From Neoarius graeffei (Eukaryota > Chordata > Actinopteri > Siluriformes > Ariidae), in NCBI RefSeq assembly GCF_027579695.1, contig NC_083590.1, forward strand, positions 20,404,610 to 20,468,609: DNA of 64,000 nt. Direction: 5' to 3'. Below the pieces are notes generated by a model. It saw only the letters and a program-made list of their open reading frames with translations. It did no database searches and was not told the origin of the DNA. Shown one piece after another: positions 1 to 11,350 of the stretch. Both the position numbers and the translations under genes were made by a program. Position 1 is the first letter of the stretch; each line of letters starts with the position of its first letter.

Positions 1-444
1 AGGCTTCCCATTCAAAAACTGTAAATCCTATCGTTTAGGTAGACACTGTGTGAATCAGGACAAGTTTTACTACTACTTTTGAGAAATTTATGTCTGTAGA
101 GTGAAATTTGTGGCTGAAACCACAGTTTAAGCGAGAAAGTTTGAGCTATTTTTTTCAAACTCTCTACACTCTAAGTAAACGAGCTCCACTGGTGTGTAAC
201 GCAATAGACACCCATTCAAAAGCCGGATTTTCTCCCGGAACCCACATGGCGTTTGAGTCGGGACTGATCCGAAAGTGTAGAACCTAGCAGAAAAGTTGAA
301 TGCCAGATCCACAGAGGAGAAGTTTTCCTACGTTTTAGAGTTTGAATCACGTCTCTAGGTGAAAGCATGCCAGAGCAGTGGATGTTTGAAAAAGTGCTTT
401 TGTTTCAATTAATTCCATAGAAATGAATGGGTTTTTTTGGGGCA

Positions 445-473
445 ATTTTTTCGCGACTACGTCGCGAAAAAAT
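445..473. repeat. Perfect 13-bp hairpin
   Basis: Positions 445-457 pair perfectly with 461-473 around a 3-base loop. The stem is a run of A/T joined to CGCGAC/GTCGCG. It could be a transposon sub-terminal hairpin or a cruciform-prone site. Confidence 0.7.
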
Positions 474-624
474 CGTATTCTGTAGAGAAAAGTAATAGCA
501 TAGCGAGTCCGATTGAGCCGCACGTTTTGATATATTGTTTGTCTGTGTGCGACGTACGGTTATTGAGTTGTTCGAAATCGAAATTTGCGTAGGAATAAGA
601 AGAAACACGTAGAAGAACAATAGT

Positions 625-643
625 TGCAGTGCTTTGCACTGCA
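625..643. repeat. 8-bp hairpin with TTT loop
   Basis: TGCAGTGC (625-632) pairs with GCACTGCA (636-643) around TTT. It abuts the larger palindrome at 641-678. Confidence 0.6.
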
Positions 644-678
644 ACCTATGGGCTCCCCTAGGGGAGCCCATAGGTTGC
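641..678. repeat. Perfect 38-bp palindrome
   Basis: Bases 641-659 are the exact reverse complement of 660-678, with no loop. The centre is CCCTAGGG. A perfect palindrome of this length is rare by chance and is prone to cruciform extrusion. A further 12-bp palindrome, GTGCTGCAGCAC, lies at 680-691. Confidence 0.85.
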
Positions 679-720
679 TGTGCTGCAGCACTGCATCCTA
701 ATAAAAAACATACATACAAG

Positions 721-1311
721 GGGAAACAGTTCTCAGTTATCTAATTCAGTGGGAATTTTTTTTTAAAAATATCATACAATTTTTCTGCTTTTGCTCCTTT
801 TTAAAAAAAATTAAGACAAATAGATAGAAAGGAAGAAGAGATATATGAAAGAGAAAGATACACTGTAAGAAAAAACTGAAATAATCTCAGTCGAAATAAT
901 TATAGTAGTAAAAGAGCCGTTCAAAAAATGATCAGAGACTGGACTGGAAAAAAACAATAACAGTGAAGGGGAGTGCTATAAAGATATATAAGGAATGTGA
1001 GTAAAGGTGAGAAAATAAGAGGAGGTAATGAAAAGGGAAAAAAGTCAGGTGATACTTTTCTTGGGGCAAATTTGAGTGGATACGACAGTTTAACACAGAA
1101 GCCAAATACACGCGATGGGAGTGGTAAGATGGTGGCCAGATGGCTGCTCTCATCTCTTCAGTGAGGAATAGGGTATGAGCTCTCCAGATTTTATATCGAG
1201 CTCAATGGGATACCCCCATGTCTTAAATAAAGTAAGTAAGTTGATAGAATTTAGTGAATTAATTTGTGTTTTGATTAATCACGCTTATGTAAGTTCTTTC
1301 TAGGAAATGCT
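721..1311. other. AT-rich non-coding stretch
   Basis: No gene is seen. About 880-1165 is a minus-strand copy of a dispersed repeat also present at about 27985-28270. The rest is AT-rich with no recognised structure. Confidence 0.4.
880..1165 (-). repeat. Dispersed repeat, copy 1
   Basis: The reverse complement aligns with 27985-28270 on the plus strand. Shared blocks include an ATGGCGGCCAGAT-like head, a CTTTTTTCCCTTT tract and a TACTACTATAATTATTT block. The head resembles the 5' end of some LINEs, but no coding sequence accompanies it. Family unknown. Confidence 0.55.
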
Positions 1312-1640
1312 GGGGCGGTATGGTGGCGTAACCGCATGGTTGCCTCACAGCAAGAAGTTTCTGGGTTCAAGCCCAGCGGCCAGCAGGGGTCTTTCTGTGT
1401 GGGTTTCCTCTGGGTGCTCTGGTTTCCCCCACAGTCCAAAGACATGCGGTTAGGTTAATATGGGACGGCCTTGAGCGAGGCACCTAATTCCCAACTGCTC
1501 CCCGGGCGCTGTTAGCATGGCTGCCCACTGCTCTGGGTATGTGTGCGCTCATTGCTCACGTGTGTGTTCACTGCTTCAGATGGGTTAAACGCAGATAGGA
1601 AATTCACAAGCGCTTGATGAATAAAGTTGTTCTTAGTTTG
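1312..1640 (+). mobile_element. tRNA-derived SINE, long-tail subtype
   Basis: It begins with the GGCGGTATGGTGGCG head (tRNA-like A box). GGTTCAAGCCC matches the B box, and the CACAGTCCAAAGACATG core follows. Its 3' half matches the copies at 32758-33131 and 58925-59300 (CTGCTCTGGGT, then CTTCAGATGGGTTAAA). It is diverged and carries small deletions, so it is old compared with the other copies. Confidence 0.85.
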
Positions 1641-1726
1641 CAGCACTCCAGACCGCTAGGTGGCGGCAAATACACTATAGCCTGAAAACTGCTTCAAGTC
1701 GAAGAGCTACAAGATAAACACGTACT

Positions 1727-2017
1727 ATGTTTGAGTTGAGGAAAGCCATATCTGCCAAACAGACTACTCCAGGGAAAGACATGGTATGCTACAAAATGTT
1801 AGCAAATATGACAGACGATACACTAAGGATAGTACTGAGATTATTTAACAGCATATGGGATTCTGGGCATCTTCCATCAATGTGGAAGCATTCAATAATA
1901 GTTCCTGTACTTAAGTCAGGGAAAGAACCCTCTGATCCTGGTAGTTATAGGCCTATAGCGTTAACATCACAACTGGGCAAAGTTATGGAGAGGATAGTCA
2001 CAGAAAGAATAACCTAC
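1727..2017 (+). pseudogene. LINE reverse transcriptase, N-terminal part
   Basis: The translation shows the RT fingers region: TPGKDMVCYKML, then PSMWKHSIIVPVLKSGK and YRPIALTSQLGKVMERI, which match RT motifs 1 and 2 of non-LTR elements. The reading is cut at 2025 by the 14.8-kb insertion 2026-16855 and resumes at 16864 with the next RT motif. It is the 5' remnant of the LINE and has no start codon of its own. Confidence 0.85.
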
Positions 2018-2280
2018 CATATGGATAGGGTGACCAGCTTTCCCTAGTCTGAAACAGGGACACTTTTGCACACGACCATGCTCGTGCACGCACACTTTAA
2101 CGTAAACGTGACACTCAGAGGTGCTCTTATTTTGTTGAAGCTCACATTTATCAACATCTCACATGAAATAAAACAAACAGGCATTTTGTCATCTAGTAGC
2201 ATAGTGGTAGAGACCCCTTCGCATGTTTGTAAACAAACCGACCACTGCCAGGATGCACGCGCAGCCTGGACTCAGAAACA

Positions 2281-2590
2281 ATGGCGCTGCCCATAGACCG
2301 GCATTATGAGCTGTCAGATTATGCAAAACAATTGTCGTTACAAGATCGAGAATGCTACATAAATAAGTTAACTAACAAGTGGACATCGCCTACCGGATCC
2401 GTATTTAATTAAAGAGTGGACGGACGATGTTAGTAAGTTCCCTGGTATACAATGGCCAGATATATACTCGTACCTTATTGACAAGACTTCAGTGTACACC
2501 CACGAAAAACGTCGTGCCTACAAGTCTTTAGACGCATATGATTATGTTATGTGCAGGCATGTACAACTTGATTAACAATGGGACATTGAT
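2281..2590 (+). pseudogene. ISL2EU companion protein, first exon, broken
   Basis: ATG at 2281 starts a frame reading MALPIDRHYELSDYAKQ. After an in-frame stop near 2408 and a frame change, it continues as WPDIYSYLIDKTSVYTHE and YKSLDAYDYV. The WPD-IYSYL and YKSLDAY blocks are shared with 9301-9588 and 18969-19295. These are the N-terminal region of the SWIM/YqaJ-type protein that I associate with ISL2EU transposons. The downstream exons are absent. Confidence 0.65.
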
Positions 2591-2904
2591 ATTCATTTTG
2601 TTTTAATCAAATTATGCCAGTGATGTGATGGCAATGTGGCTTTAGCTACAACAGCAAATACCAACACTAAACAGCAATTTGCAGGAGGTAATGGCATGAA
2701 AGGAATGATAGTGTAAAGAATGCAGCTAAGAGAAATCAGAGCTGCGTAAAAAGCGAGAGGCAGAGACCAGAAATGAAACTGAACGGGGCGGGAGCTAGGT
2801 TAGAGCAGTCAACGTTAAGTTGGCATTTAGAGTGAGGGCACACAATTTTACCTCTCCATCCTTGCTTTAAAATTGTGATTTTCGGCATACACAAATAATG
2901 ATGG

Positions 2905-3944
2905 TGTAACAGTGTCGAGAAGGGGCACACTAAGCAATTGAATGACAGAGACGTGAGTTCCATGTCAAAACATATACAATCTTATTTTTCTTTAATCAAC
3001 ACAATAATCTTAAAATACCGGCAATAAAATCTCACACACACCAGACAATGGCTTATGGGTGGTGCTGCCCCCTGATGGAGGTGTTCGACAGCAAACCCAA
3101 TTGTGCTGAGGTAAAACAAAATTAACAAAAACACCACAAACCAAAATAAAACACAGCAAACAAAATAATTCACAGCAAACCAAAAGAAAACACACAAAAA
3201 GCAATTTAAAAATTACAGCACACCCGGTTTGGGCAGTGAAAAGCAACTAATTGCAGGGCGGCAGTCACCGTGAGCAAACAGGAGGAACAAGAGGGGGAAG
3301 AGGACAAAACGGCAACTCTGACCTCTCACAGTTAGATATCACACGGGCCCTAGTGGGAATAAAAAATACATTTACTTGACTGCAGCAACTGGCTATCACA
3401 ACTAGAAGAAAAAAAAGCAAGAGCCTACCGAATAGCTGGTACACACCACCAAAAAGGAAGCACACGCCGCCAAGGGAGAGACTTCATTTACCAAACCATC
3501 TCGTGATGTATGCTGCAAGCCAAGAATAAGGTCATAACGCTGCCCCACGAAATGTTCAGTACACACGCAAGTAAGTTTGTAAACTCACCTGAGCAAAGAT
3601 CAGCGAGCGCATCGGAGGGAAAAAGATGGAGCACTACTGCTAGGCAGTTAGCAAACAAGCAGCCAAAGCGAGCAGTCAGTGGCAAAATGAATTCCCTCTG
3701 AGACACAAGCAACGAGGATTGTAGAAGCCAGAGCTGCTAGCCTTGTATGTTCCTCTCAGCAAAAAAAAAAAAAAAATTTGTACAGCCATCCGGCTTTATA
3801 CAGGTGTGGCTAGCAGTCGCCCAATCGCGAGCCCAGGTGAGGCACCACTGAGGGACCGTCGCCAAATTACCGTTTCATTCCAACCACTCACAGAAGAGGT
3901 GCAGATACAGCAACGATCACCAAATTAACAGCACTACTGCTACA
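2905..3944 (-). repeat. gypsy LTR (3' LTR)
   Basis: About 1040 bp, bounded by TG and CA, and aligned end to end with 13731-14806. In element orientation this is the downstream LTR. Confidence 0.85.
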
Positions 3945-4099
3945 ATCTGCCCCCCCTTTTGCATCGTCGTCCCGACGACCCAAAAAGAGAACGCCAAACC
4001 ACCAACTAAAGGTCTTCATTGTTACCTTCCCTTACTGAACTGTTGACAGTTCGCGGCAGCCGGTGGGGATTGGAATGTTTTCCTGCTGTAGTGCGGGTT

Positions 4100-5480
4100 G
4101 TTCACCGCTGACCCCCATTGACTACTACCGACGAAGCGGTGGGACTGAAAAGCTGTAAAACTACAGGGCTGTCTGCCACACCGGTGCCAGACATGGCAAG
4201 GGTATGATCATTAAGAACCGCTGTGTTGGAATCTAAAACCATCCCACCAATCAACGGAGGGGGTTCAGGGGCCGCAACAAACAAATCCTCATCAGAGTTC
4301 TCCTCATCCTCGGGAGAATTACCCAAGCTCGGCGGGGCCTCTGACGGAACATGGTCTGAGGGGGGCCTCTCCACACATGCCTTCAGCATGGTGCGATGTA
4401 CATGTTTAACCTGTTGTGGCTCACGCTCGGGTGCAATGGTGTAAACCGAACCTCCTTGTGGAGGTGCCTTGATAATCCAATACACCACTGGACTCTACAA
4501 GTCATGGATCTTGTGGCGGCCTCTGACGGTTTGGTCTCGTAAACAGACCCGCTGACCCTCCTCCAGTAGTACATCATTGACATTGGCATCATGATTGGCC
4601 TTTCGACGGTCGGCTGCCAGTTGTAAACGCTCCCTGACCTGTTCCCCAACTACCCTAAGCCGAGTTTGGTGCTCACAGACCCAATCGTGTACATCTCCAG
4701 CAACCGGTTCCGGGACCCGGCCCAACAGAAAATCAATTGGAGACGTGGCTCCTGGCCGAACATGAGGAAGTATGGCAACTCCCCGGTTGTCTGATGAGGT
4801 GTACTGTTATAACAGAACAGCAGCTGGGGTAAGCATGAGACCCAATTTGTCTCTCTTCCTGGAAACGGGCAGAGTGCACAGAAGATTATGAAGCGTCCGA
4901 CTGAATCGTTCGCACTGGCCGTTACCGGCCAGATAAGGTGTTGTGCGGGACTTTTGTACCCCATAAAAGCTGCATAGCTGCTGGAGGGGCAAAGATTCAA
5001 AGCACCATCCCTGGTCTGAATGAATGCGGCCAGGCACCCCAAACCTACAGAACCATTCTTCCACAAGCATCTTCGCCACAGTGACCGCATGCTGATCCCT
5101 AGTGGGCACCGCCAAAGTATACTTGCTAAACACATCGGTTAGCACCAAGACATTTTCATGGCCTGATGCAGATGGTTCAAGCAACGTAAAGTCCAGTGCC
5201 AGAATCTCATTCGGGCGGGCAGCCAATAAGTGTCCCATAAAGCTGGATGCAACTGGCTTAGCATCCTTGGCTAACTGGCATCGTTCACACTCCTGGCACC
5301 AACGCACAACATCTGCGGTCATGCCAGGCCAGTAGCAACGCAACCGAAGCAGCTCTGTGGTGCGTTCGACGCCTTGATGCCCATGTTCTTGATGTACCTG
5401 AGTAAGCACTTCTTGCTGCAGACAAGTGGGCAAGACCAATTGCAGCACCTCCTCCCCCCCCTCCCGGCGGAATATCCACC
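4100..5480 (-). pseudogene. gypsy integrase region (fossil)
   Basis: The minus strand shows an HHCC zinc-binding segment (HGHQGVERTTELL, then CQECERCQLAK) followed by the integrase core and an acidic C-terminal tail. It is the 3' part of the pol of the retrotransposon 2905-14806 and is broken. It is cut off from the RT region by the insertion 5483-9680. Confidence 0.8.
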
Positions 5481-5624
5481 TATGGAGCACTTGCATGTGA
5501 CGTCACATCCGCTCCAGATTGTAGACAGACGCCATCTTGTCGGTAAAACGCCATATTTCCGCCGTCTTACTGACACTGACTTTCGTTATTTTTCGCTGAA
5601 ATCTTCAAATATTACCGTGCCACA

Positions 5625-5750
5625 ACGCCAGAGAGCTGTATGGCATATAAATGCCACAACAGCAGAGGTCAGAAATCGGGAAGAAAGTTTCATAGGCTGC
5701 CACGGGACCCTGACCGTTGTAAGAAATCAGTGATAAAAAACAGTGACCTT
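5625..5750 (+). pseudogene. THAP-domain exon of ISL2EU transposase, broken
   Basis: Frame 5625 onward reads PESCMAYKCHNSRGQKS and FHRLPRDPDRCKK. The C-x4-C pair and FHRLPRDP match the first half of a THAP zinc finger. The expected ATG is ACG here and the reading stops shortly after, so this is a decayed first exon. The THAP domain is the DNA-binding module of ISL2EU-type transposases. Confidence 0.65.
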
Positions 5751-6593
5751 TAAACATTTGTCAGTCACCCTCTCATTTTCCCTTTCCACGTTTTGGCTGT
5801 GAAGTGTCAAGTGTATCACTACCAATATCTATGACATAGACGAGCACATCTATAATTCTAAGAATTATGATATCAGTATTGCGGAAGCAAAGTGAAGGAG
5901 GCGGCGTCGGGAGCGGAAGCAAAAGCGAGGCTGCAGGCAGAGCCGGCCTGTTGACTAAGCTCAGAAAACAGCCACTCAAATCTCCACTGCTAAGCCTCTA
6001 ACTCTCCAACGCCAGATCCATGGTAAACAAGACGGACGATTTGGAATTACAGCTGGAATTACCTTATTCTATTCTATAATCGGCTGGTCAGTGCTACTAG
6101 ATAGCTACTACTGATATATCTAGTATTAGTACCAGGGCCGCTGACAGCTTTGGCTGGGCCCGGGACAAAATGCTCTGAATGGGCCCCCCCCGAACGCCAT
6201 TAAATGTATTCCATTATGCCCCAAGCCTGCATGCAACAGCCCCCGCAATGCCTTCCTAAACTCGTGGATAGTCTCCTATAATCAAGCGATTGGGGTGCTC
6301 TTGAAGGAGCAGCGATGGACGGGGGATTTCGGGCAGGGCTGGGGCCGAATATAGTATACTGTGCGTGCATACTGTCCAGTGTGAAAAGCAGAGAAGAACA
6401 CACCACTCGAGAAACGGCAGGATATGATTGCAGGCTAATGTGAATATTCTTAGCTTCAATCAGATATATGAAACACAATGTTATTAAGCCATCGTGGTTA
6501 TGAAATGATTCAATGCCCTGTGCGTTTGATATGGTGTTCAGTGTGACTTGCTCTCCCCTCGTTTGTAACATGAATTGCGTGCCGCGGTTGGGG

Positions 6594-6776
6594 TTACTTT
6601 ACGGGGCTGGAAAAAGTTGGCTGTGTCTTACCTGGCTCAGCTGCCCCACTGCCTTTGCTAGTACCTGCTGCATCATCTGAATCTTTTTTAAAACATTTAT
6701 GCAGTGAGCCTCCGAGTCTCTTGGTTTCTTCCTCTCTTTTCTTTGCTCCTGACTTGTGCATGTTGGCAAATGGCAT
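6594..6776 (-). pseudogene. hAT transposase N-terminal exon fragment
   Basis: A 60-codon minus-strand reading contains HKSGAKKREEETKR followed by a Ser/Gly-rich stretch. That Lys/Glu-rich block is typical of the start of ZMYM1-like hAT transposases. No further transposase exons remain in element C. Confidence 0.55.
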
Positions 6777-7252
6777 GCACGCTGATTGTCGAAGCGCTAT
6801 GATCGAACGATGTCGTTTTTTTTCCCCTTAATCAAAGAGTCAGACCAAACCATTTTTGCATTAGGGGTGGTAGGGGGTTCTTGACGCCTTTTTCAAAGAC
6901 AATAAAGGCAAAAGATCTAGAAATCATTTATTGAATGCAAATATAGCACATTTCTCCCCCAAAACAACACATTTTGAAATAGGGCTGCACGATTATGGAA
7001 AAAAATGATAATCACGATTATCCTGATCAAAATTGTAATCACAATTATTCTTGATGTTAGGGAAATCACTTAAATTTTATTTCACTATATTCAGACAAAC
7101 AATATGAACAGCTTTCAGTGCAGAATGAAATTTAAAAGAGAAATTCTGATTTCAAAATGACAAATGAAATTTATCCAAGAAATTACCAAAGGATGAAGGA
7201 ACTGAAAACTCAATTGCAACAATTACATAGCATTATACTGAGGCCTACAAGT

Positions 7253-7390
7253 TTTTAGCTAGAAAGACCAACCTATCAACATGCTCTGGCTTTAAACATG
7301 AGCGAAGGCAGGTCACAACATTGCCTCCAGTGCTAAATAGTCTCAATCTGTTACCTACTCTCATGCCATCACCGCTTGAAGAAGATACTG
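7253..7390 (-). pseudogene. hAT transposase C-terminal dimerisation fragment
   Basis: The minus-strand reading has RLFSTGGNVVTCLRS then LKPEHVDRLVFLAKNL, the classic hAT C-terminal dimerisation motif (family form: FSTAGNIV, then LVFL.KNL). The upstream part is cut off by the insertions at 7392 and 7491, and no catalytic region remains. Confidence 0.85.
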
Positions 7391-7391
7391 C

Positions 7392-7482
7392 CAGTGTTGC
7401 CAGACACTGCTGACGTTTTCCATCCCAAAATATGTTCAAATCCGCCAAAATGCACTTAAAACCGCCCAATCTGGCAACACTG
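7392..7482. mobile_element. 91-bp MITE with 8-bp target duplication
   Basis: CAGTGTTGCCAGA at the left end is mirrored by TCTGGCAACACTG at the right. The flanks are GATACTGC (7384-7391) and GATACCGC (7483-7490), one mismatch. It is a hAT- or P-like terminal structure with no coding content. Confidence 0.8.
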
Positions 7483-7490
7483 GATACCGC

Positions 7491-8895
7491 CAGGGCTCGA
7501 AATTAACTTTTTTTCTTTGTGTCCCCCAGTGGTCCCGAATTCTGTGTTGTATTGTCCCGAATGGAAGCAATAGTGTCCCCATTTTTTTCCTCTCTGAAAT
7601 AAGCAGTGGTTAATATTATCATATGAAGTTACTATTATATTTGTAACTATGCGATTTTGAACCCTTTATATCATTTTCACAATAAGTCACAAGACACAAG
7701 TGACACATGTCCTATACATCATCTACTTCAAAATTACAGTTATTGCATTTTCAGTTTATTAAACTTTGGCGATCTCACTGTATGAATAGATACCCGTTTA
7801 TTTAAAGGGGCCAACTAGCTCATTCAGAAAATGTTTCAACTCCCTACATCTGCAGTACACTTTAGCTGAAAATAAGACCCCTTTTATGTTCATTTCATCT
7901 ACTTATACCTTGAATATCTGTTGGCACTTATAAGGCCAACTTATAATTTTCACCATTACCGTTATCCATTTTTATGAACTTTCCGTTATCCATTACCGTT
8001 ATCCATTTTTATGAACCTTCCATTATCCATTACCGTTATCCATTTTTATGAACTTTCCGTTATCCATTACCGTTATCCATTTTTATGAACTTTCCGTTAT
8101 CCATTTTTATGAACTTTCCGTTATCCATTTTTATGAACTCTCCGTTATCCATTTTATGAACTCTCCGTTATCCATTTTATGAACTTTCCGTTATCCATTT
8201 TATGAACTTTCGCTGCCGGGTGCAAATGTTAGCATCATCAGCATAGTGGCAGGTCCGAGCCTAGTTGTGCAGCTGACTGACTAAACTTTCTGAACTAGAA
8301 AGAGACCAAGAAAACTCACTTATTCTGTTGAACGGTATCTTCCGTCAATATCATCCACATCATTCCTGTTGTATTTTATAACGTGTCTAACAGTGTTCAT
8401 TAAGTTCATTCAGTTGCTAGCGTTGCCTGCAGACCAGGCGATGACACTTTGGATCCTGAAGGTCCCGGAGACGTTATGTCTGGGCTTTCAGTTTCTTCCC
8501 CGCGGTCGGTCCGCTTCAACCACTTAAGCATTTTTGTTCTGGCAAGAGTCGGCGCAGCGTGTGCGGTAGCAATTCCATTCCAAGTCCATATAATGCGGAC
8601 TCCGGCCGAAGATTCTAGAACAGAATGCGCTGCTCTGTAGCCTACGGATGCAGGTGCATCGAAAGTGTAGCTACTAATGTATTTTTCGCTGTTAACATTT
8701 TAAAATTAAAATTGACAAATTAGGTGAATATCTACGTATGTGTTACGGCTTTGTAAATAATATTAATGTAGAACTTTTTTTCTAGATCTATTTTTTTCCA
8801 TTGTCCCGGGATTGTCCCAGATATGATAATTTTGTGTCCCGATGACATTTTTTATGGTCCCCGGGACATCGGGACACCGTTAGTTTCGAGCGCTG
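7491..8895. mobile_element. hAT-like element E
   Basis: Ends are CAGGGCTCGAAATTAAC and GTTAGTTTCGAGCGCTG, flanked by an exact GATACCGC on both sides (7483-7490 and 8896-8903). Repeated TGTCCC and GGGACA blocks lie near both ends. There is a central minisatellite (7950-8215). No transposase was recognised, so it is non-autonomous. Confidence 0.87.
7950..8215 (+). repeat. Minisatellite, GTTATCCATTTTTATGAAC-type units
   Basis: About ten units of 23-36 bp built from the blocks TTATCCATTACCG and TTATCCATTTTTATGAAC. Unit length varies because one sub-block is optionally present. It lies inside hAT-like element E. Confidence 0.85.
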
Positions 8896-9300
8896 GATAC
8901 CGCTGCACTGAAGCTCTGCGCACTGGCTTGCTTGCTTATTTAGGCGGTGTAATGAAACCTTACATGCGTCGGTTCGCCCCCTAATGGTTTGGCGGAGTAC
9001 TGGTCAAAAAGTGCTTGATCAGATATGCAGCAGAGCTCGCATTTTAAATGGAAATAAATCACGATTTTCATTTAATTTAATCATGGCAGCCAAAATCGCG
9101 ATTTTCAATTAAATTCGATTAATTGTGCAGCCCTATTTTGAAATGAAATAAAATAATTGCAACTTCATGAGAGCCCATTCCTGGGCCCTCCCCATTCCTG
9201 GGCCCGGGACAACATACCCGTTTGTCCCCCCCTGTCGGCGGACCTGATTAGTACTCAATACTTAAGTGACTTACCCGTCCAATGAGGATTATTTTCTTGT

Positions 9301-9588
9301 TTACACGATGCCGCGGCTGACAAATCCTGAATTTCTGTAAAGATAACTGTCCAGAGATTTATAAGCATGCAGTGCTTCACCACTGAACAGCGAGGGAAAT
9401 TTGATGAGGTAATTATACATGTCCGGGTATTCCACCTCTGGCAGTTCAACATCCACTGACACGGTCGTGAAGACTACGTCCGGTAAGCCATAAGGGTCAC
9501 TAATCTGTAGATCATTTATTTTAGCCATATATCTAGTTATCTGTTCATTAGAAAAATGAGCCATGTAGTCCGTCGGTTGAAATTGATC
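9301..9588 (-). pseudogene. ISL2EU companion protein, N-terminal exon (B)
   Basis: ATG at 9588 on minus starts a frame with MDQFQPTDYMAHFSNEQ, later YPDMYNYLIKFPSLF and YKSLDSYLYRN. These blocks match the exons at 2281-2590 and 18969-19295. The frame is open through this exon. Only the first exon remains; the nuclease and SWIM parts expected for the family are missing. Confidence 0.65.
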
Positions 9589-10109
9589 CATTCTGTACAC
9601 AAGTGCAGCAGTATTCAGCTGTGTTGTTTGCCGACAAGATGGCGGCTGTTAACTTTCCGGTCACGTGACTGCAAGATCTCTATACAACACCCCTTCCCAT
9701 TCAACCAGCCGATCCCACTGACCAATCAGGATCAACACCTATTTGGACAGCTGCTTACGTTCCTCTGGTCCAGGCCGCCTCTTCTGTCTCCAGAAGGACA
9801 AAGCCTTCCCCAGAATCAGATCGGCCAGCTACAAACTACACAAAATCAACGGGGGTGTGACTGGGGAGGACTGAGATGAGAGCCTGACTCACCCACTGTG
9901 TGGGCCCGGATACGAAAGCATGTTGAAGAGACACCACCACAGCAGTGCCAGGAAGCAGGCTTTGCAATCCAATCTCAACTGGGTTTTGTCGCGAGAGGGC
10001 ATCTGCATTGGCATTACTTCACCCTGACCGATATCGCAATGAAAGGTCAAAGGATGCCAAATGCACCACCCAGCGCTGTTCAGTTGCGCCCAGTTTGGCA
10101 GATGCCAGG

Positions 10110-11350
10110 TGGCTAAGGGGATTGTTGTCCGTATACACCACGCACTTGTTTCCCCACAAATACTCCCGGAATTTTTCCGGTCACGGCCCACTTGAGCACC
10201 AAAAATTCCAACTTCATGGAACTGTAGTTGATCATATTGCGCTCAGTGGGCCATAGACTACAGCTGGCATAGGCGATTGGTCTCACCTTCCTCTCCTGCT
10301 CCTGTGAAAGGACGGCTTCCAGTCCTCCATGACTGGCGTCTACTTCCAAGACAAAAGGCAGGGAGAAGTCGGCGTAGGCCAACACCGGGGCCGTGGTGAG
10401 TTTCCCTTTTAAGCCATCAAAACTTGCCTGGCAAGCCTCTGTCCAAAAACTAGCCAATGTTTTAGTGGCAGGTCTGCCCTTGCTAACGGTTTGCTCGGCC
10501 ACCAGCTTATGCAGAGGGGCTGCCAATTTGGCAAACCCCTCCACAAACCACCGGTAATAGCTGACAAACCCAAGGAACGACCGCAACTCAGACACAGTAC
10601 TGGGCACCCGCCACTCTGCTACCGCTGCAATCTTGCCAGGGTCTGTGGCCACCCCCTGATCTGATATGACGTAGCCTAGATAGCCAACCTCCCTCTGAAA
10701 GAAGGCGCACTTGCTTAATTTCGCTTTGAGGCCTTCCCGCTGAAGCCGACTGAGCACTAGCTCCAACCGTTCCAAATGTTGTGCGACCGTGGATGAATAC
10801 ACAATAATATCCAGATATAAAAGCAGCGACTGGCACTGCTGGTCGCCAAAGAGATGCTGCATGAGACGTTGGAATGTAGATGGAGCATTGCAGAGCCCAA
10901 ATGGCATTTGATTCCACTCAAATAAGCCAAATGGGGTGCAAAAGGCGGTCTTGGGCTTATCCCATTCAGTGACCGGAACCCGGTTATATCCACTCGCCAA
11001 ATCCAAAGTGGAGAACCAACGGGCCCCGGTCAAAGCATCCAGCGACTCTTCGATGCGTGGAAGTGGGAACGCATCCCTCCGGGTTTTGGCATTCAATTGG
11101 CGATAATCAACACACAAACGCAATTTACCGTCCTTTTGCTTCACCAAAACAATTGGTGAAGCATAGGGACTACTGCTCTCCCGGATTACCTGGGAGTCAA
11201 GTAGTTGGTTTATGTGTGCCTTCACCATGTCATAATCAGACGGGGGTATCCGGCGATACCTCTGGCGAACTGGCACATCATCCAGGAGCGGAATATCATG
11301 AGAGCAGATTAGTGCAACCCACATCACCATCATGGGCAGAAAACACAGTG
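10110..11350 (-). pseudogene. gypsy reverse transcriptase/RNase H region (fossil)
   Basis: The minus strand encodes Ty3/gypsy RT and the start of RNase H. Recognisable blocks are RYRRIPPSDYDMVKAHI, LCVDYRQLNAKT, FGLCNAPSTFQRLM and ELRSFLGFVSYYRWF. It belongs to the retrotransposon 2905-14806, whose coding region is broken. Confidence 0.88.

Larger units (their letters stand above)
1..720. repeat. Unclassified repeat-like segment with hairpins
   Basis: No gene is recognised here. Open frames exist on the minus strand, but they have no domain and run through palindromes, so I do not call them coding. The right part (445-692) holds four perfect or near-perfect inverted repeats, listed separately. 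The tone of the sequence, with a short conserved hairpin block and AT-rich flanks, suggests the end of a dispersed fish element, but no terminal repeats or target duplication could be assigned. Confidence 0.3.
6980..9135 (-). mobile_element. hAT transposon D
   Basis: The ends TAGGGCTGCACGATT and AATTGTGCAGCCCTA form a good inverted repeat, with an exact 8-bp duplication TTTTGAAA (6972-6979 and 9136-9143). It holds the C-terminal end of a hAT transposase on minus (7253-7390). It was hit twice at the same 8-bp site by smaller elements (7392-7482 and 7491-8895). Confidence 0.9.
6133..9246 (-). mobile_element. hAT transposon C
   Basis: Ends are CAGGGCCGCTGACAG and, in reverse complement, CAGGTCCGCCGACAG, with an exact 8-bp duplication ATTAGTAC (6125-6132 and 9247-9254). 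A transposase first-exon remnant lies on minus near the left end (6594-6776). It is interrupted by hAT D (6980-9135). Native length without the insert is just under 1 kb, so it is an internally deleted copy. Confidence 0.88.
5483..9680. mobile_element. ISL2EU-type DNA transposon B
   Basis: It is inserted in the gypsy pol. Flanking TA lies at 5481-5482 and 9681-9682. The ends GAGCACTTGCATGTGAC and, in reverse complement, GAGATCTTGCAGTCACG form an imperfect inverted repeat, both near GACGTCAC/CACGTGAC. A THAP-type exon reads on plus near 5625 and the companion-protein exon reads on minus at 9301-9588, so the two genes point inward as in transposon A. The middle is occupied by hAT elements (6133-9246). 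Confidence 0.75.

Noticed and set aside
405-719. 104-codon minus-strand frame
   Set aside because: It runs through palindromes and has no homology or splice context.
1323-1385. tRNA gene suggested by A and B box matches
   Set aside because: It is the tRNA-derived head of a SINE and does not fold into a full cloverleaf with an acceptor stem.
8449-8640. 63-codon frame in hAT-like element E
   Set aside because: No similarity to hAT transposase and no conserved pattern.
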